DNA from: Tupaia tana
Taxonomy: Eukaryota; Chordata; Mammalia; Scandentia; Tupaiidae
Reading direction: 5' to 3'
DNA: 64,000 nt
Assembly (NCBI GenBank): GCA_026018925.1
Contig: JAKSZU010000016.1
Coordinates: 85,804,797 to 85,868,796 of the forward strand
The notes beneath the pieces were generated by a model that saw nothing but the letters and a program-made list of their open reading frames with translations, made no database searches and was not told the DNA's origin. The first letter of the stretch is position 1. Each line of letters opens with the position of its first letter. Made by a program: the position numbers and the translations under genes. This document shows, piece by piece, positions 24,720 through 38,200 of this stretch.

Positions 24720-27700
24720 GGTTAGGTTAGGTTTGAACTTAGTTTGAGGGAGTAAGTTTAGGGCTACTGTTAGTTTTCGATTCAGTGTTACGGTTGGAGT
24801 TAGCGTGAGGGTCAGGTTAGGGTTGGGGTTGAGCTTAAGGTGTCTGCCTAGGGTTAGGGTTAGGTCTGTGGTTTGAGTTAGGCTTCAGGTTAGGTTAGGT
24901 TTGAACTTAGTTTGAGGGAGTAAGTTTAGGGCTACTGTTAGTTTTCGGTTCAGTGTTATGGTTGGAGTTAGCGTGAGGGTCATGTTAGGGTTGGGTTTGA
25001 GCTTAAGGTGTCTGCCTAGGGTTAGGGTTAGGTCTGTGGTTTGAGTTAGGCTTTAGGTTAGGTTAGGTTTGAACTTAGTTTGAGGCAGTCAGTTTAGGGC
25101 TACTGTTAGTTTTCGGTTAACTGTTACGGTTGGAGTAAGCGTCAGGGTCAGGTTAGGTTTGGGGTTGAGCTTAAGGTGTCCGCCTAGGGTTAGGGTTAGG
25201 TGTATGGTTTGATTTAGGCTTCAGGGTAGGTTAGGTTTGATCTTAGTTTGAGGGAGTAAGTTTAGGTCTACTGTTAGTTTTCGGTTCAGTGTTACGTTTG
25301 GAGTTAGCGTGAGGGTCCGTTTAGGGTTGGGGTTGAGCTTAAGGTGTCCGCCTAGGGTTAGGGTTAGGTCTGTGCTTTGAGTTATGCTTCAGGTTAGGTT
25401 AGGATTGAACTTAGTTTGAGGGAGTAAGTTTAGGGCTACTGTTAGTTTTCGGTTCAGTGTTACGGTTGGAGATAGCGTCAGTGTCAGGTTAGGGTTGGGG
25501 TTGAGCTTAAGGTGTCCGCCTAGGGTTAGGGTTAGGTCTATGGTTTGAGTTAGGCTTCAGGTTAGGTTAGGTTTGAACTTAGTTTGAGGGAGTAAGTTTA
25601 GGGCTACTGTTAATTTTCGGTTCAGTGTTATGGTTGGATTTAGCCTCAGGGTCAGGTTAGGGTTGGGGTTAAGCTTAAGGTGTCCGCCTATGGTTAGGTT
25701 TAGGTCTATTGTTTGAGTTAGGCTTCAGGTTAGGTTAGGTTTGAACTTAGTTTGAGGGAGTAAGTTTAGGGCTAATGTTAGTTTTCGGTTCAGTGTTACG
25801 GTCGGAGTTAGCGTGAGGGTTAGGTTAGGGTTGGGGTTGAGCTTAAGGTGTCCACCTAGTGTTCGGGTTAGGTCTGTGGTTTGAGTTAGGCTTCAGGTTA
25901 GGTTAGGTCTGAACTTAGTTTGAGGGAGTAAGTTTAGGGCTACTGTTAGTTTTCTGTTCAGTGTTACGGTTGGAGTTAGCGTGAGGGTCCAGTTAGGGTT
26001 GGGGTTGAGCTTAAGGTGTCCGCCTAGGGTTAGGGTTACGTGTATGGTTTGATTTTGCCTTCTGGTTAGGTTAGGTTTGAACTTAGTATGAGGGAGTAAG
26101 TTTAGGGCTACTGTGAGTTTTCGGGTAACTGTTACGGTTGGAGTTAGCGTCCGGGCCAGGTTAGGGTTGAGGTTGAGCTCATGGTGTCCGCCTAGGGTTA
26201 GGGTTAGGTGTTTGGTTTGATTTAGGCTTCAGGTTAGGTTATGTTTGAACTTAGTTTGAGGGAGTAAGTTTAGGGCTACTGTTAGTTTTCGATTCAGTGT
26301 TACGGTTGGAGTTAGCGTGAGGGTCAGGTTAGGGTTGGGGTTGAGCTTAAGGTGTCCGCCTAGGGTTAGGGTTAGGTCTGTGGTTTGATTTAGGCTTCAG
26401 GTGAGGTTACGTTTGAACTTAGTTTGAGTGAGTAACTTTAGGGCTACTGTTAGTTTTCGGTTCAGTGTTACGGTTGGAGATAGCGTCAGGGTCAGGTTAG
26501 GGTTGGGGTTGAGCTTAAGGTGTCCGCCTAGGGTTAGGGTTAGGTGTATGGTTTGATTTAGGCTTCAGGTTAGGTTAGGTTTGAAGTTAGTTTGAGGGAG
26601 TAAGTTTAGGGCTACTGTTCGTTTTCGGTTAACTGTTACAGTTGGAGTAAGCGTCAGGGTCAGGTTAGGGTGGGGGTTAAGCATAAGGTGTCCGCCTAGG
26701 GTTAGGGTTAGGTCTATGATTTGATTTAGGCTTCAGGTTAGGTTAGGTTTGAACTTAGTTTGAGGGAGAAAGTTTAGGGCTACTGTTAGTTTTCGGTTAA
26801 CTGTTACTTTTGGAGTAAGCGTCAGGGTCAGGTTAGGGTTGGGGTTGAGCTTAAGGTGTCCGCCTAGGGTTAGGGTTAGGTCTGTGGTTTGAGTTAGGCT
26901 TCAGGTTAGGTTAGGATTGAACTTAGTTTGAGGGAGTAAGTTTAGGGCTACTGTTAGTTTTCGGTTCAGTGTTACGGTTGGAGATAGCGTCAGGGTCAGG
27001 TTAGGGTTGGGGTTGAGCTTAAGGTGTCCGCCTAGGGTTAGGGTTAGGTGTATGGTTTGATTTAGGCTTCAGGTTAGGTTAGGTTTGAACTTAGTTTGAG
27101 GGAGTAAGTTTAGGGCTACTGTTAGTTTTCGATTCAGTGTTACGGTTGGAGTTAGCGTGAGGGTCAGGTTAGGGTTGGGGTTGAGCTTAAGGTGTCTGCC
27201 TAGGGTTAGGGTTAGGTCTGTGGTTTGAGTTAGGCTTCAGGTTAGGTTAGGTTTGAACTTAGTTTGAGGGAGTAAGTTTAGGGCTACTGTTATTTTTTGG
27301 TTCAGTGTTACGGTTGGAGATAGCGTCAGGGTCAGGGTAGGGTTGGGGTTGAGCTTATGGTGTCCGCCTAGGGTTAGGGTTAGGTGTATGGTTTGATTTA
27401 GGCTTCAGGTTAGTTTATGTTTGAACTTAGTTTGACGGAGTAAGTTTAGGGCTATTGTTAGTTTTCGGTTAACTGTTACAGTTGGAGTAAGCGTCAGGGT
27501 CAGGTTAGGTTTGGGGTTGAAGTTAAGGTGTCCGCCTAGGGTTAGGGTTAGGTGTATGCTTTGTTTTATGCTTCAGGTTAGGTTAGGTTTGAACTTAGTT
27601 TGAGGGAGTATGTTTAGGGCTACTGTTAGTTTTCGGTTCAGTGTTACGGTTGGAGATAGCGTCAGTGTCAGGTTAGGGTTAAAGTTGAGCTTAAGGTGTC

Positions 27701-30700
27701 CGCCTAGGGTTAGGGTTAGGTCTGTGGTTTGATTTAGGCTTCAGGTTAGGTTACGTTTGAATTTAGTTTGAGTGAGTAATTTTAGGGCTACTGTTAGTTT
27801 TCGGTTCAGTGTTACGGTTGGAGATAGCGTCAGGGTCAGGTTAGGGTTGGGGTTGAGCTTAAGGTGTCCGCCTAGGGTTAGGGTTAGGTGTATGGTTTGA
27901 TTTAGGCTTCAGGTTAGGTTAGGTTTGAACTTAGTTTGAGGGAGTAAGTTTAGGGCTACTGTTAGTTTTTGGGAGACTGTTACGGTTGGAGTTAGCGTCA
28001 GGGCCAGGTTAGGGTTGGGGTTGAGATTAAGGTGTCCGCCTAGGGTTAGGGTTAGGTGTATGGTTTCATTTAGGCTTCAGGTTAGGATAGGTTTGAACTT
28101 AGTTTGAGTGAGTAAGTTTAGGGCTACTGATAGTTTTCGTTTCACTATTACTTTTGGAGTAAGCGTCAGGGTCAGATTAGGGTGGGGGTTAAGCATAAGG
28201 TGTCCGTCTAGGGTTAGGGTTAGGTCTATGGTTTCATTTAGGCTTCAGGTTAGGTTAGGATTGAATTTAGTTTGAGGGAGTAAGTTTAGGGCTACTGTTA
28301 GTTTTCGGGTAACTGTTACTGTTGGAGTTAGCGTCAGGGCCCGGTTAGGGTTGGGGTTGAGCTTAAGGTGTCCGCCTAGTTTTAGGGTTAGGTTTGTGGT
28401 TTGAGTTAGGCTTCAGGTTAGGTTAGGTTTGAACTTAGTTTGAGGGAGTAAGTTTAGGGCTAGTGTTAGTTTTCGGTTCAATGTTACGGTTGGAGATAGT
28501 GTCAGGGTCAGGTTAGGGTTGGGGTTGACCTTCAGGTGTCCACCTAGGGTTAGGGTTATGTCTATGGTTTGAGTTAGGCTTCAGATTAGGTTAGGTTTGA
28601 ACTTAGTTTTAGGGAGTAAGTTTAGGGCTACTGTTAATTTTCGGGTAACTGTTACTGTTGGAGTTAGCATCAGGGCCAGGTTAGTGTTGGGGTTGAGCTT
28701 AAGGTGTCCCCCTAGGGTTAGGGTTAGGTCTATTGTTTGAGTTAGGCATCAGGTTAGGTTAGGTTTGAACTTAGTTTGAGGGAGTAAGTTTAGGGCTACT
28801 GTTAGTTTTCGATACAGTGTTACGGTTGGAGTTAGCTTGAGGGTCAGGTTAGGGTTGGGGTTGAGCTTAAGGTGTCCGCCTAGGGTTAGGGTTAGGTGTA
28901 TGGTTAGATTTAGGCTTCAGGTTAGGTTAGGTTTGAACTTAGTTTGAGGGAGTAAGTTTAGGGCTACTGTTAGTTTTCGGTTAACTGTTACTGTTGGAGT
29001 TAGCGTCATTGCCAGGTTAGGGTTGGGGTTGAGCTTAAGCTGTCCGCCTGGGGTTAGGGTTAGGTGTATCGTTTGATTTAGGCTTCAGGTTAGGTTAGGT
29101 TTGAAGTTAGTTTGAGGGAGTAAGTTCAGTGCTACTGTTAGTTTTCGGTTAACTGTTACAGTTGGAGTAAGCGTCAGGGTCAGGTTATGGTGGGGGTTAA
29201 GCATAAGTTGTCCGCCTAGGGTTAGGGTTAGGTCTATGATTTGATTTAGGCTTCAGGTTAGGTTAGGTTTGAACTTAGTTTGAGGGAGAAAGTTTAGGGC
29301 TACTGTTAGTTTTCGGTTAACTGTTACGGTTGGAGTAAGCGTCAGGGTCAGGTTAGGTTTGGGGTTGAGCTTAAGGTGTCCGCCTAGGGTTAGGGTTAGG
29401 TGTATGTTTTGATTTAGGCTTCAGGTTAGGTTAGGTTTGAACTTAGTTTGAGGGAGTAAGTTTAGGGCTACTGTTAGTTTTCGCTTCAGTATTATGGTTG
29501 GAGTTAACGTCAGGGTCAGGTTAGGGTTGGGGCTAGCTTGAGGTGTCCGCCTAGGGTTATGGTTAGGTCCATGGTTTGATTTAGGCTCAGGTTAGGTTAC
29601 GTTTGAACTTAGTTTGAGTGAGTAAGTTTAGGGCTACTGTTAGTTTTCGGTTCAGTGTTACGGTTGGAGATAGCGTCAGGGTCATGTTAGGGTTGGAGTT
29701 GAGATTAAAGTGTTCGCCTAGGGTTAGGGTTAGGTCTGTGGTTTGATTTAGGCTTCAGGTTAGGTTACGTTTGAACTTAGTTTGAGTGAGTAAGTTTAGG
29801 GCTACTGTTAGTTTTCGGTTCAGTGTTACGGTTGGAGATAGCGTCAGGGTCAGGTTAGGGTTGGGGTTGAGCTTAAGGTGTCCGCCTAGGGTTAGGGTTA
29901 GGTGTATGGTTTGATTTAGGCTTCAGGTTAGGTTAGGTTTGAACTTAGTTTGAGGGAGTAAGTTTAGGGCTACTGTTAGTTTTTGGGAAACTGTTACGGT
30001 TGGAGTTAGCGTCAGGGCCAGGTTACGGTTGGGGTTGAGATTAAGGTTTCCGCCTAGGGTTAGGGTTAGGTGTATGGTTTCATTTAGGCTTCAGGTTAGG
30101 ATAGGTTTGAACTTAGTTTGATGGAGTAAGTTTAGGGCTACTGATAGTTTTCGTTTCACTATTACGGTTGGAGTAAGCGTCAGTGTCAGCTTAGGGTGGG
30201 GGTTAAGCATAAGGTGTCCGCCTACGGTTAGGGTTAGGTCTATGGTTTCATTTAGGCTTCAGGTTAGGTTAGGATTGACCTTAGTTTGAGGGAGTAAGTT
30301 TAGGGCTACTGTTAGTTTTCGGGTAACTGTTACTGTTGGAGTTAGCGTCAGGGCCCGGTTATAGTTGGGGTTTAGCTTAAGGTGTCCGCCTAGGGTTAGG
30401 GTTCGGTCTGTGGTTTGAGTTAGGCTACAGGTTAGGTTAGGTTTGAACTTAGTTTGAGGGAGTAAGTTTAGGGCTATTGTTAGTTTTCGGTTAACTGTTA
30501 CAGTTGGAGTAAGCGTCAGGGTCAGGTTAGGGTGGGGGTTAAGCATAAGGTGTCCGCCTAGGGTTAGGGTTAGGTCTATGATTTGATTTAGGCTTCAGGT
30601 TAGGCTAGGTTTGAACTTAGTTTGAGGGAGAAAGTTTAGGGCTACTGTTAGTTTTCGGTTAACTGTTACGGGTGGAGTAAGCGTCAGGGTCAGGTTAGGT

Positions 30701-32270
30701 TTGGGGTTGAGCTTAAGGTGTCCGCCTAGGGTTAGGGTTAGGTGTATGGTCTGATTTAGGCTTCAGGTTAGGTTAGGTTTGAACTTAATTTGAGGGAGTA
30801 AGTTTAGGGCTACTGTTAGTTTTCGTTTAACAGTTACGGTTGGAGTAAGCGTCAGGGTCAGGTTAGGGTTGGGGTTGAGCTTAAGGTGTCCGCCTAGGGT
30901 TAGGGTTAGGTCTGTGGTTTGAGTTAGGCTTCAGGTTAGGTTAGGATTGAACTTAGTTTGAGGGAGTAAGTTTAGGGCTACTGTTAGTTTTCGGTTCAGT
31001 GTTACGGTTGGAGATAGCGTCAGGGTCAGGTTAGGGTTGGGTTTGAGCTTCAGGTGTCCGCCTAGGGTTAGGGTTAGGTCTATTGTTTGAGTTAGGCATC
31101 AGGTTAGGTTAGGTTTGAACTTAGTTTGAGGGAGTAAGTTTAGGGCTACTGTTAGTTTTCGATTCAGTGTTACGGTTGGAGTTAGCGTGAGGGTCAGGTT
31201 AGGGTTGGGGTTGAGCTTAAGGTGTCTGCCTAGGGTTAGGGTTAGGTCTGTGGTTTGAGTTAGTCTTCAGGTTAGGTTAGGTTTGAACTTAGTTTGAGGG
31301 AGTAAGTTTAGGGCTACTGTTATTTTTTGGTTCAGTGTTACGGTTGGAGATAGCGTCAGGGTCAGGGTAGGGTTGGGGTTGAGCTTATGGTGTCCGCCTA
31401 TGGTTAGGGTTAGGTGTATGGTTTGATTTAGGCTTCAGGTTAGTTTATGTTTGAACTTAGTTTGAGGGAGTAAGTTTAGGGCTACTGTTAGTTTTCGGTT
31501 AACTGTTACAGTTGGAGTAAGCGTCAAGGTCAGGTTAGGTTTGGGGTTGAAGTTAAGGTGTCCGCCTAGGGTTAGGGTTAGGTGTATGGTTTGATTTAGG
31601 CTTCAGGTTAGGTTAGGTTTGAACTTAGTTTGAGGGAGTAAGTTTAGGGCTACTGTTAGTTTTCGGTTCAGTATTATGGTTGGAGTTAGCGTCAGGGTCA
31701 GGTTAGGGTTGGGGCTAGCTTGATGTGTCCGCCCAGGGTTAGGGTTAGGTCCATGGTTTGATTTAGGCTCAGGTTAGGTTACGTTTGAACTTAGTTTGAG
31801 TGAGTAAGTTTAGGGCTACTGTTAGTTTTCGGTTCAGTGTTACGGTTGGAGATAGCGTCAGTGTCAGGTTAGGGTTGGAGTTGAGCTTAAGGTGTCCGCC
31901 TAGGGTTAGGGTTAGGTCTGTGGTTTGATTTAGGCTTCAGGTTAGGTTACGTTTGAACTTAGTTTGAGTGAGTAAGTTTAGGGCTACTGTTAGTTTTCGG
32001 TTCAGTGTTACAGTTGGAGATAGCGTCAGGGTCAGGTTAGGGTTGGGGTTGAGCTTAAGGTGTCCGCCTAGGGTTAGGGTTAGGTGTATGGTTTGATTTA
32101 GGCTTCAGGTTAGGTTAGGTTTGAACTTAGTTTGAGGGAGTAAGTTTAGGGCTACTGTTAGTTTTCGATTCAGTGTTACGGTTGGAGTTAGCGTGAGGGT
32201 CAGGTTAGGGTTGGGGTTGAGCTTAAGGTGTCTGCCTAGGGTTAGGGTTAGGTCTGTGGTTTGAGTTAGG
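24720..32270 (+). repeat. Higher-order repeat copy 1, 44 monomers
   Basis: This segment and 32,108-39,880 are adjacent copies of one large unit. The offset is 7,388 bp from 24,720 to about 26,280 and 7,556 bp from there on, because copy 1 lacks one monomer present in copy 2. Many rare private variants agree between copies: GCGTCATTGCC with CTTAAGCTGTCCGCCTGGGG (near 29,010 and 36,566), GGTTATAGTTGGGG, TTTTATGCTTCAGG, GACGGAGTAAG, GGTTAAAGTTGAGC and TGATGTGTCCGCCCAGG. By eye the copies appear about 99% identical over most of their length, so this is a recent duplication or a recently homogenised pair. One segment near 25,450-25,520 departs from its partner (32,840-32,910), as expected after a local exchange or conversion. 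Confidence 0.88.
24780..26280 (+). repeat. Long cassette (marker GAGGCAGTCAG), copy
   Basis: Run of about nine units in fixed order: TTATGGTTGGAGTTAGCGTGAGGG with CATG; GAGGCAGTCAG (25,082); TTTGATCTTAG with GTCTACTG; TTACGTTTGG with GTCCGTTTAGG; GTTATGCTTCAGG; then the TAATTTTCGG cassette. The GAGGCAGTCAG marker is at 20,044, 25,082, 32,470, 50,095 and 56,981. All gaps are within 15 bp of a whole number of monomers (30, 44, 105 and 41). Confidence 0.82.
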
Positions 32271-35200
32271 CTTCAGGTTAGGTTAGGTTTGAACTTAGTT
32301 TGAGGGAGTAAGTTTAGGGCTACTGTTAGTTTTCGGTTCAGTGTTATGGTTGGAGTTAGCGTGAGGGTCATGTTAGGGTTGGGTTTGAGCTTAAGGTGTC
32401 TGCCTAGGGTTAGGGTTAGGTCTGTGGTTTGAGTTAGGCTTTAGGTTAGGTTAGGTTTGAACTTAGTTTGAGGCAGTCAGTTTAGGGCTACTGTTAGTTT
32501 TCGGTTAACTGTTACGGTTGGAGTAAGCGTCAGGGTCAGGTTAGGTTTGGGGTTGAGCTTAAGGTGTCCGCCTAGGGTTAGGGTTAGGTGTATGGTTTGA
32601 TTTAGGCTTCAGGGTAGGTTAGGTTTGATCTTAGTTTGAGGGAGTAAGTTTAGGTCTACTGTTAGTTTTCGGTTCAGTGTTACGTTTGGAGTTAGCGTGA
32701 GGGTCCGTTTAGGGTTGGGGTTGAGCTTAAGGTGTCCGCCTAGGGTTAGGGTTAGGTCTGTGCTTTGAGTTATGCTTCAGGTTAGGTTAGGATTGAACTT
32801 AGTTTGAGGGAGTAAGTTTAGGGCTACTGTTAGTTTTCAGTTCAGTGTTACGGTTGGAGATAGCGTCAGGGTCAGGGTAGGTTTGGGTTTGAGCTTCAGG
32901 TGTCCGCGTAGGGTTAGGGTTAGGTCTATGGTTTGAGTTAGGCTTCAGGTTAGGTTAGGTTTGAACTTAGTTTGAGGGAGTAAGTTTAGGGCTACTGTTA
33001 ATTTTCGGTTCAGTGTTATGGTTGGATTTAGCCTCAGGGTCAGGTTAGGGTTGGGGTTAAGCTTAAGGTGTCCGCCTATGGTTAGGTTTAGGTCTATTGT
33101 TTGAGTTAGGCTTCAGGTTAGGTTAGGTTTGAACTTAGTTTGAGGGAGTAAGTTTAGGGCTAATGTTAGTTTTCGGTTCAGTGTTACGGTCGGAGTTAGC
33201 GTGAGGGTTAGGTTAGGGTTGGGGTTGAGCTTAAGGTGTCCACCTAGTGTTCGGGTTAGGTCTGTGGTTTGAGTTAGGCTTCAGGTTAGGTTAGGTCTGA
33301 ACTTAGTTTGAGGGAGTAAGTTTAGGGCTACTGTTAGTTTTCTGTTCATTGTTACGGTTGGAGTTAGCGTGAGGGTCCAGTTAGGGTTGGGGTTGAGCTT
33401 AAGGTGTCCGCCTAGGGTTAGGGTTAGGTGTATGGTTTGATTTTGCCTTCTGGTTAGGTTAGGTTTGAACTTAGTATGAGGGAGTAAGTTTAGGGCTACT
33501 GTGAGTTTTCGGGTAACTGTTACGGTTGGAGTTAGCGTCCGGGCCAGGTTAGGGTTGAGGTTGAGCTCATGGTGTCCGCCTAGGGTTAGGGTTAGGTGTT
33601 TGGTTTGATTTAGGCTTCAGGTTAGGTTATGTTTGAACTTAGTTTGAGGGAGTAAGTTTAGGGCTACTGTTAGTTTTCGGTTAACTGTTACAGGTGAAGT
33701 AAGCGTCAGGGTCAGGTTAGGTTTGGGGTTGAAGTTAAGGTGTCCGCCTAGGGTTAGGGTTAGGTGTATGGTTTGATTTAGGCTTCAGGTTAGGTTAGGT
33801 TTGAACTTAGTTTGAGGGAGTAAGTTTAGGGCTACTGTTAGTTTTCGATTCAGTGTTACGGTTGGAGTTAGCGTGAGGGTCAGGTTAGGGTTGGGGTTGA
33901 GCTTAAGGTGTCCGCCTAGGGTTAGGGTTAGGTCTGTGGTTTGATTTAGGCTTCAGGTTAGGTTACGTTTGAACTTAGTTTGAGTGAGTAACTTTAGGGC
34001 TACTGTTAGTTTTCGGTTCAGTGTTACGGTTGGAGATAGCGTCAGGGTCAGGTTAGGGTTGGGGTTGAGCTTAAGGTGTCCGCCTAGGGTTAGGGTTAGG
34101 TGTATGGTTTGATTTAGGCTTCAGGTTAGGTTAGGTTTGAAGTTAGTTTGAGGGAGTAAGTTTAGGGCTACTGTTCGTTTTCGGTTAGCTGTTACAGTTG
34201 GAGTAAGCGTCAGGGTCAGGTTAGGGTGGGGGTTAAGCATAAGGTGTCCGCCTAGGGTTAGGGTTAGGTCTATGATTTGATTTAGGCTTCAGGTTAGGTT
34301 AGGTTTGAACTTAGTTTGAGGGAGAAAGTTTAGGGCTACTGTTAGTTTTCGGTTAACTGTTATGGTTGGAGTAAGCGTCAGGGTCAGGTTAGGGTTGGGG
34401 TTGAGCTTAAGGTGTCCGCCTAGGGTTAGGGTTAGGTCTGTGGTTTGAGTTAGGCTTCAGGTTAGGTTAGGATTGAACTTAGTTTGAGGGAGTAAGTTTA
34501 GGGCTACTGTTAGTTTTCGGTTCAGTGTTACGGTTGGAGATAGCGTCAGGGTCAGATTAGGGTTGGGGTTGAGCTTAAGGTGTCCGCCTAGGGTTAGGGT
34601 TAGGTGTATGGTTTGATTTAGGCTTCAGGTTAGGTTAGGTTTGAACTTAGTTTGAGGGAGTAAGTTTAGGGCTACTGTTAGTTTTCGATTCAGTGTTACG
34701 GTTGGAGTTAGCGTGAGGGTCAGGTTAGGGTTGGGGTTGAGCTTAAGGTGTCTGCCTAGGGTTAGGGTTAGGTCTGTGGTTTGAGTTAGGCTTCAGGTTA
34801 GGTTAGGTTTGAACTTAGTTTGAGGGAGTAAGTTTAGGGCTACTGTTATTTTTTGGTTCAGTGTTACGGTTGGAGATAGCGTCAGGGTCAGGGTAGGGTT
34901 GGGGTTGAGCTTATGGTGTCCGCCTAGGGTTAGGGTTAGGTGTATGGTTTGATTTAGGCTTCAGGTTAGTTTATGTTTGAACTCAGTTTGACGGAGTAAG
35001 TTTAGGGCTATTGTTAGTTTTCGGTTAACTGTTACAGTTGGAGTAAGCGTCAGGGTCAGGTTAGGTTTGGGGTTGAAGTTAAGGTGTCCGCCTAGGGTTA
35101 GGGTTAGGTGTATGCTTTGTTTTATGCTTCAGGTTAGGTTAGGTTTGAACTTAGTTTGAGGGAGTATGTTTAGGGCTACTGTTAGTTTTCGGTTCAGTGT

Positions 35201-38200
35201 TACGGTTGGAGATAGCGTCAGTGTCAGGTTAGGGTTAAAGTTGAGCTTAAGGTGACCGCCTAGGGTTAGGGTTAGGTCTGTGGTTTGATTTAGGCTTCAG
35301 GTTAGGTTACGTTTGAATTTAGTTTGAGTGAGTAATTTTAGGGCTACTGTTAGTTTTCGGTTCAGTGTTACGGTTGGAGATAACGTCAGGGTCAGGTTAG
35401 GGTTGGGGTTGAGCTTAAGGTGTCCGCCTAGGGTTAGGGTTAGGTGTATGGTTTGATTTAGGCTTCAGGTTAGGTTAGGTTTGAACTTAGTTTGAGGGAG
35501 TAAGTTTAGGGCTACTGTTAGTTTTTGGGAGACTGTTACGGTTGGAGTTAGCGTCAGGGCCAGGTTAGGGTTGGGGTTGAGATTAAGGTGTCCGCCTAGG
35601 GTTAGGGTTAGGTGTATGGTTTCATTTAGGCTTCAGGTTAGGATAGGTTTGAACTTAGTTTGAGGGAGTAAGTTTAGGGCTACTGATAGTTTTCGTTTCA
35701 CTATTACGGTTGGAGTAAGCGTCAGGGTCAGATTAGGGTGGGGGTTAAGCATAAGGTGTCCGCCTAGGGTTAGGGTTAGGTCTATGGTTTCATTTAGGCT
35801 TCAGGTTAGGTTAGGATTGAATTTAGTTTGAGGGAGTAAGTTTAGGGCTACTGTTAGTTTTCGGGTAACTGTTACTGTTGGAGTTAGCGTCAGGGCCCGG
35901 TTAGGGTTGGGGTTGAGCTTAAGGTGTCCGCCTAGTTTTAGGGTTAGGTTTGTGGTTTGAGTTAGGCTTCAGGTTAGGTTAGGTTTGAACTTAGTTTGAG
36001 GGAGTAAGTTTAGGGCTAGTGTTAGTTTTCGGTTCAATGTTACGGTTGGAGATAGTGTCAGGGTCAGGTTAGGGTTGGGGTTGACCTTCAGGTGTCCACC
36101 TAGGGTTAGGGTTATGTCTATGGTTTGAGTTAGGCTTCAGATTAGGTTAGGTTTGAACTTAGTTTTAGGGAGTAAGTTTAGGGCTACTGTTAATTTTCGG
36201 GTAACTGTTACTGTTGGAGTTAGCGTCAGGGCCAGGTTAGTGTTGGGGTTGAGATTAAGGTGTCCCCCTAGGGTTAGGGTTAGGTCTATTGTTTGAGTTA
36301 GGCATCAGGTTAGGTTAGGTTTGAACTTAGTTTGAGGGAGTAAGTTTAGGGCTACTGTTAGTTTTCGATACAGTGTTACGGTTGGAGTTAGCTTGACGGT
36401 CAGGTTAGGGTTGGGGTTGAGCTTAAGGTGTCCGCCTAGGGTTAGGGTTAGGTGTATGGTTAGATTTAGGCTTCAGGTTAGGTTAGGTTTGAACTTAGTT
36501 TGAGGGAGTAAGTTTAGGGCTACTGTTAGTTTTCGGTTAACTGTTACTGTTGGAGTTAGCGTCATTGCCAGGTTAGGGTTGGGGTTGAGCTTAAGCTGTC
36601 CGCCTGGGGTTAGGGTTAGGTGTATCGTTTGATTTAGGCTTCAGGTTAGGTTAGGTTTGAAGTTAGTTTGAGGGAGTAAGTTTAGTGCTACTGTTAGTTT
36701 TCGGTTAACTGTTACAGTTGGAGTAAGCGTCAGGGTCAGGTTATGGTGGGGGTTAAGCATAAGTTGTCCGCCTAGGGTTAGGGTTAGGTCTATGATTTGA
36801 TTTAGGCTTCAGGTTAGGTTAGGTTTGAACTTAGTTTGAGGGAGAAAGTTTAGGGCTACTGTTAGTTTTCGGTTAACTGTTACGGTTGGAGTAAGCGTCA
36901 GGGTCAGGTTAGGTTTGGGGTTGAGCTTAAGGTGTCCGCCTAGGGTTAGGGTTAGGTGTATGGTTTGATTTAGGCTTCAGGTTAGGTTAGGTTTGAACTT
37001 AGTTTGAGGGAGTAAGTTTAGGGCTACTGTTAGTTTTCGCTTCAGTATTATGGTTTGAGTTAACGTCAGGGTCAGGTTAGGGTTGGGGCTAGCTTGAGGT
37101 GTCCGCCTAGGGTTAGGGTTAGGTCCATGGTTTGATTTAGGCTCAGGTTAGGTTACGTTTGAACTTAGTTTGAGTGAGTAAGTTTAGGGCTACTGTTAGT
37201 TTTCGGTTCAGTGTTACGGTTGGAGATAGCGTCAGGGTCATGTTAGGGTTGGAGTTGAGATTAAAGTGTTCGCCTAGGGTTAGGGTTAGGTCTGTGGTTT
37301 GATTTAGGCTTCAGGTTAGGTTACGTTTGAACTTAGTTTGAGTGAGTAAGTTTAGGGCTACTGTTAGTTTTCGGTTCAGTGTTACGGTTGGAGATAGCGT
37401 CAGGGTCAGGTTAGGGTTGGGGTTGAGCTTAAGGTGTCCGCCTAGGGTTAGGGTTAGGTGTATGGTTTGATGTAGGCTTCAGGTTAGGTTAGGTTTGAAC
37501 TTAGTTTGAGGGAGTAAGTTTAGGGCTACTGTTAGTTTTTGGGAAACTGTTACGGTTGGAGTTAGCGTCAGGGCCAGGTTACGGTTGGGGTTGAGATTAA
37601 GGTTTCCGCCTAGGGTTAGGGTTAGGTGTATGGTTTCATTTAGGCTTCAGGTTAGGATAGGTTTGAACTTAGTTTGATGGAGTAAGTTTAGGGCTACTGA
37701 TAGTTTTCGTTTCACTATTACGGTTGGAGTAAGCGTCAGTGTCAGCTTAGGGTGGGGGTTAAGCATAAGGTGTCCGCCTACGGTTAGGGTTAGGTCTATG
37801 GTTTCATTTAGCCTTCAGGTTAGGTTAGGATTGACCTTAGTTTGAGGGAGTAAGTTTAGGGCTACTGTTAGTTTTCGGGTAACTGTTACTGTTGGAGTTA
37901 GCGTCAGGGCCCGGTTATAGTTGGGGTTGAGCTTAAGGTGTCCGCCTAGGGTTAGGGTTAGGTCTGTGGTTTGAGTTAGGCTACAGGTTAGGTTAGGTTT
38001 GAACTTAGTTTGAGGGAGTAAGTTTAGGGCTATTGTTAGTTTTCGGTTAACTGTTACAGTTGGAGTAAGCGTCAGGGTCAGGTTAGGGTGGGGGTTAAGC
38101 ATAAGGTGTCCGCCTAGGGTTAGGGTTAGGTCTATGATTTGATTTAGGCTTCAGGTTAGGTTAGGTTTGAACTTAGTTTGAGGGAGAAAGTTTACGGCTA

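Larger units (their letters stand above)
14550..24720 (+). repeat. Subfamily B domain, left mosaic part
   Basis: About 60 monomers of B type in a changing order. Recognisable classes are GGAGATAGCG; TTAACTGTTACAGTTGGAGTAAGCG with GTTAAGCATAAGG; TTTTTGGGAAACTG with AGGGCCAGG; GGGTAACTGTTACTG with AGGGCCCGG; and TTCACTATTACGG with CAGCTTAGGGTGG. Substitutions private to single units look more frequent here than in the right-hand higher-order repeats, suggesting less recent homogenisation. No gene is present. Confidence 0.8.
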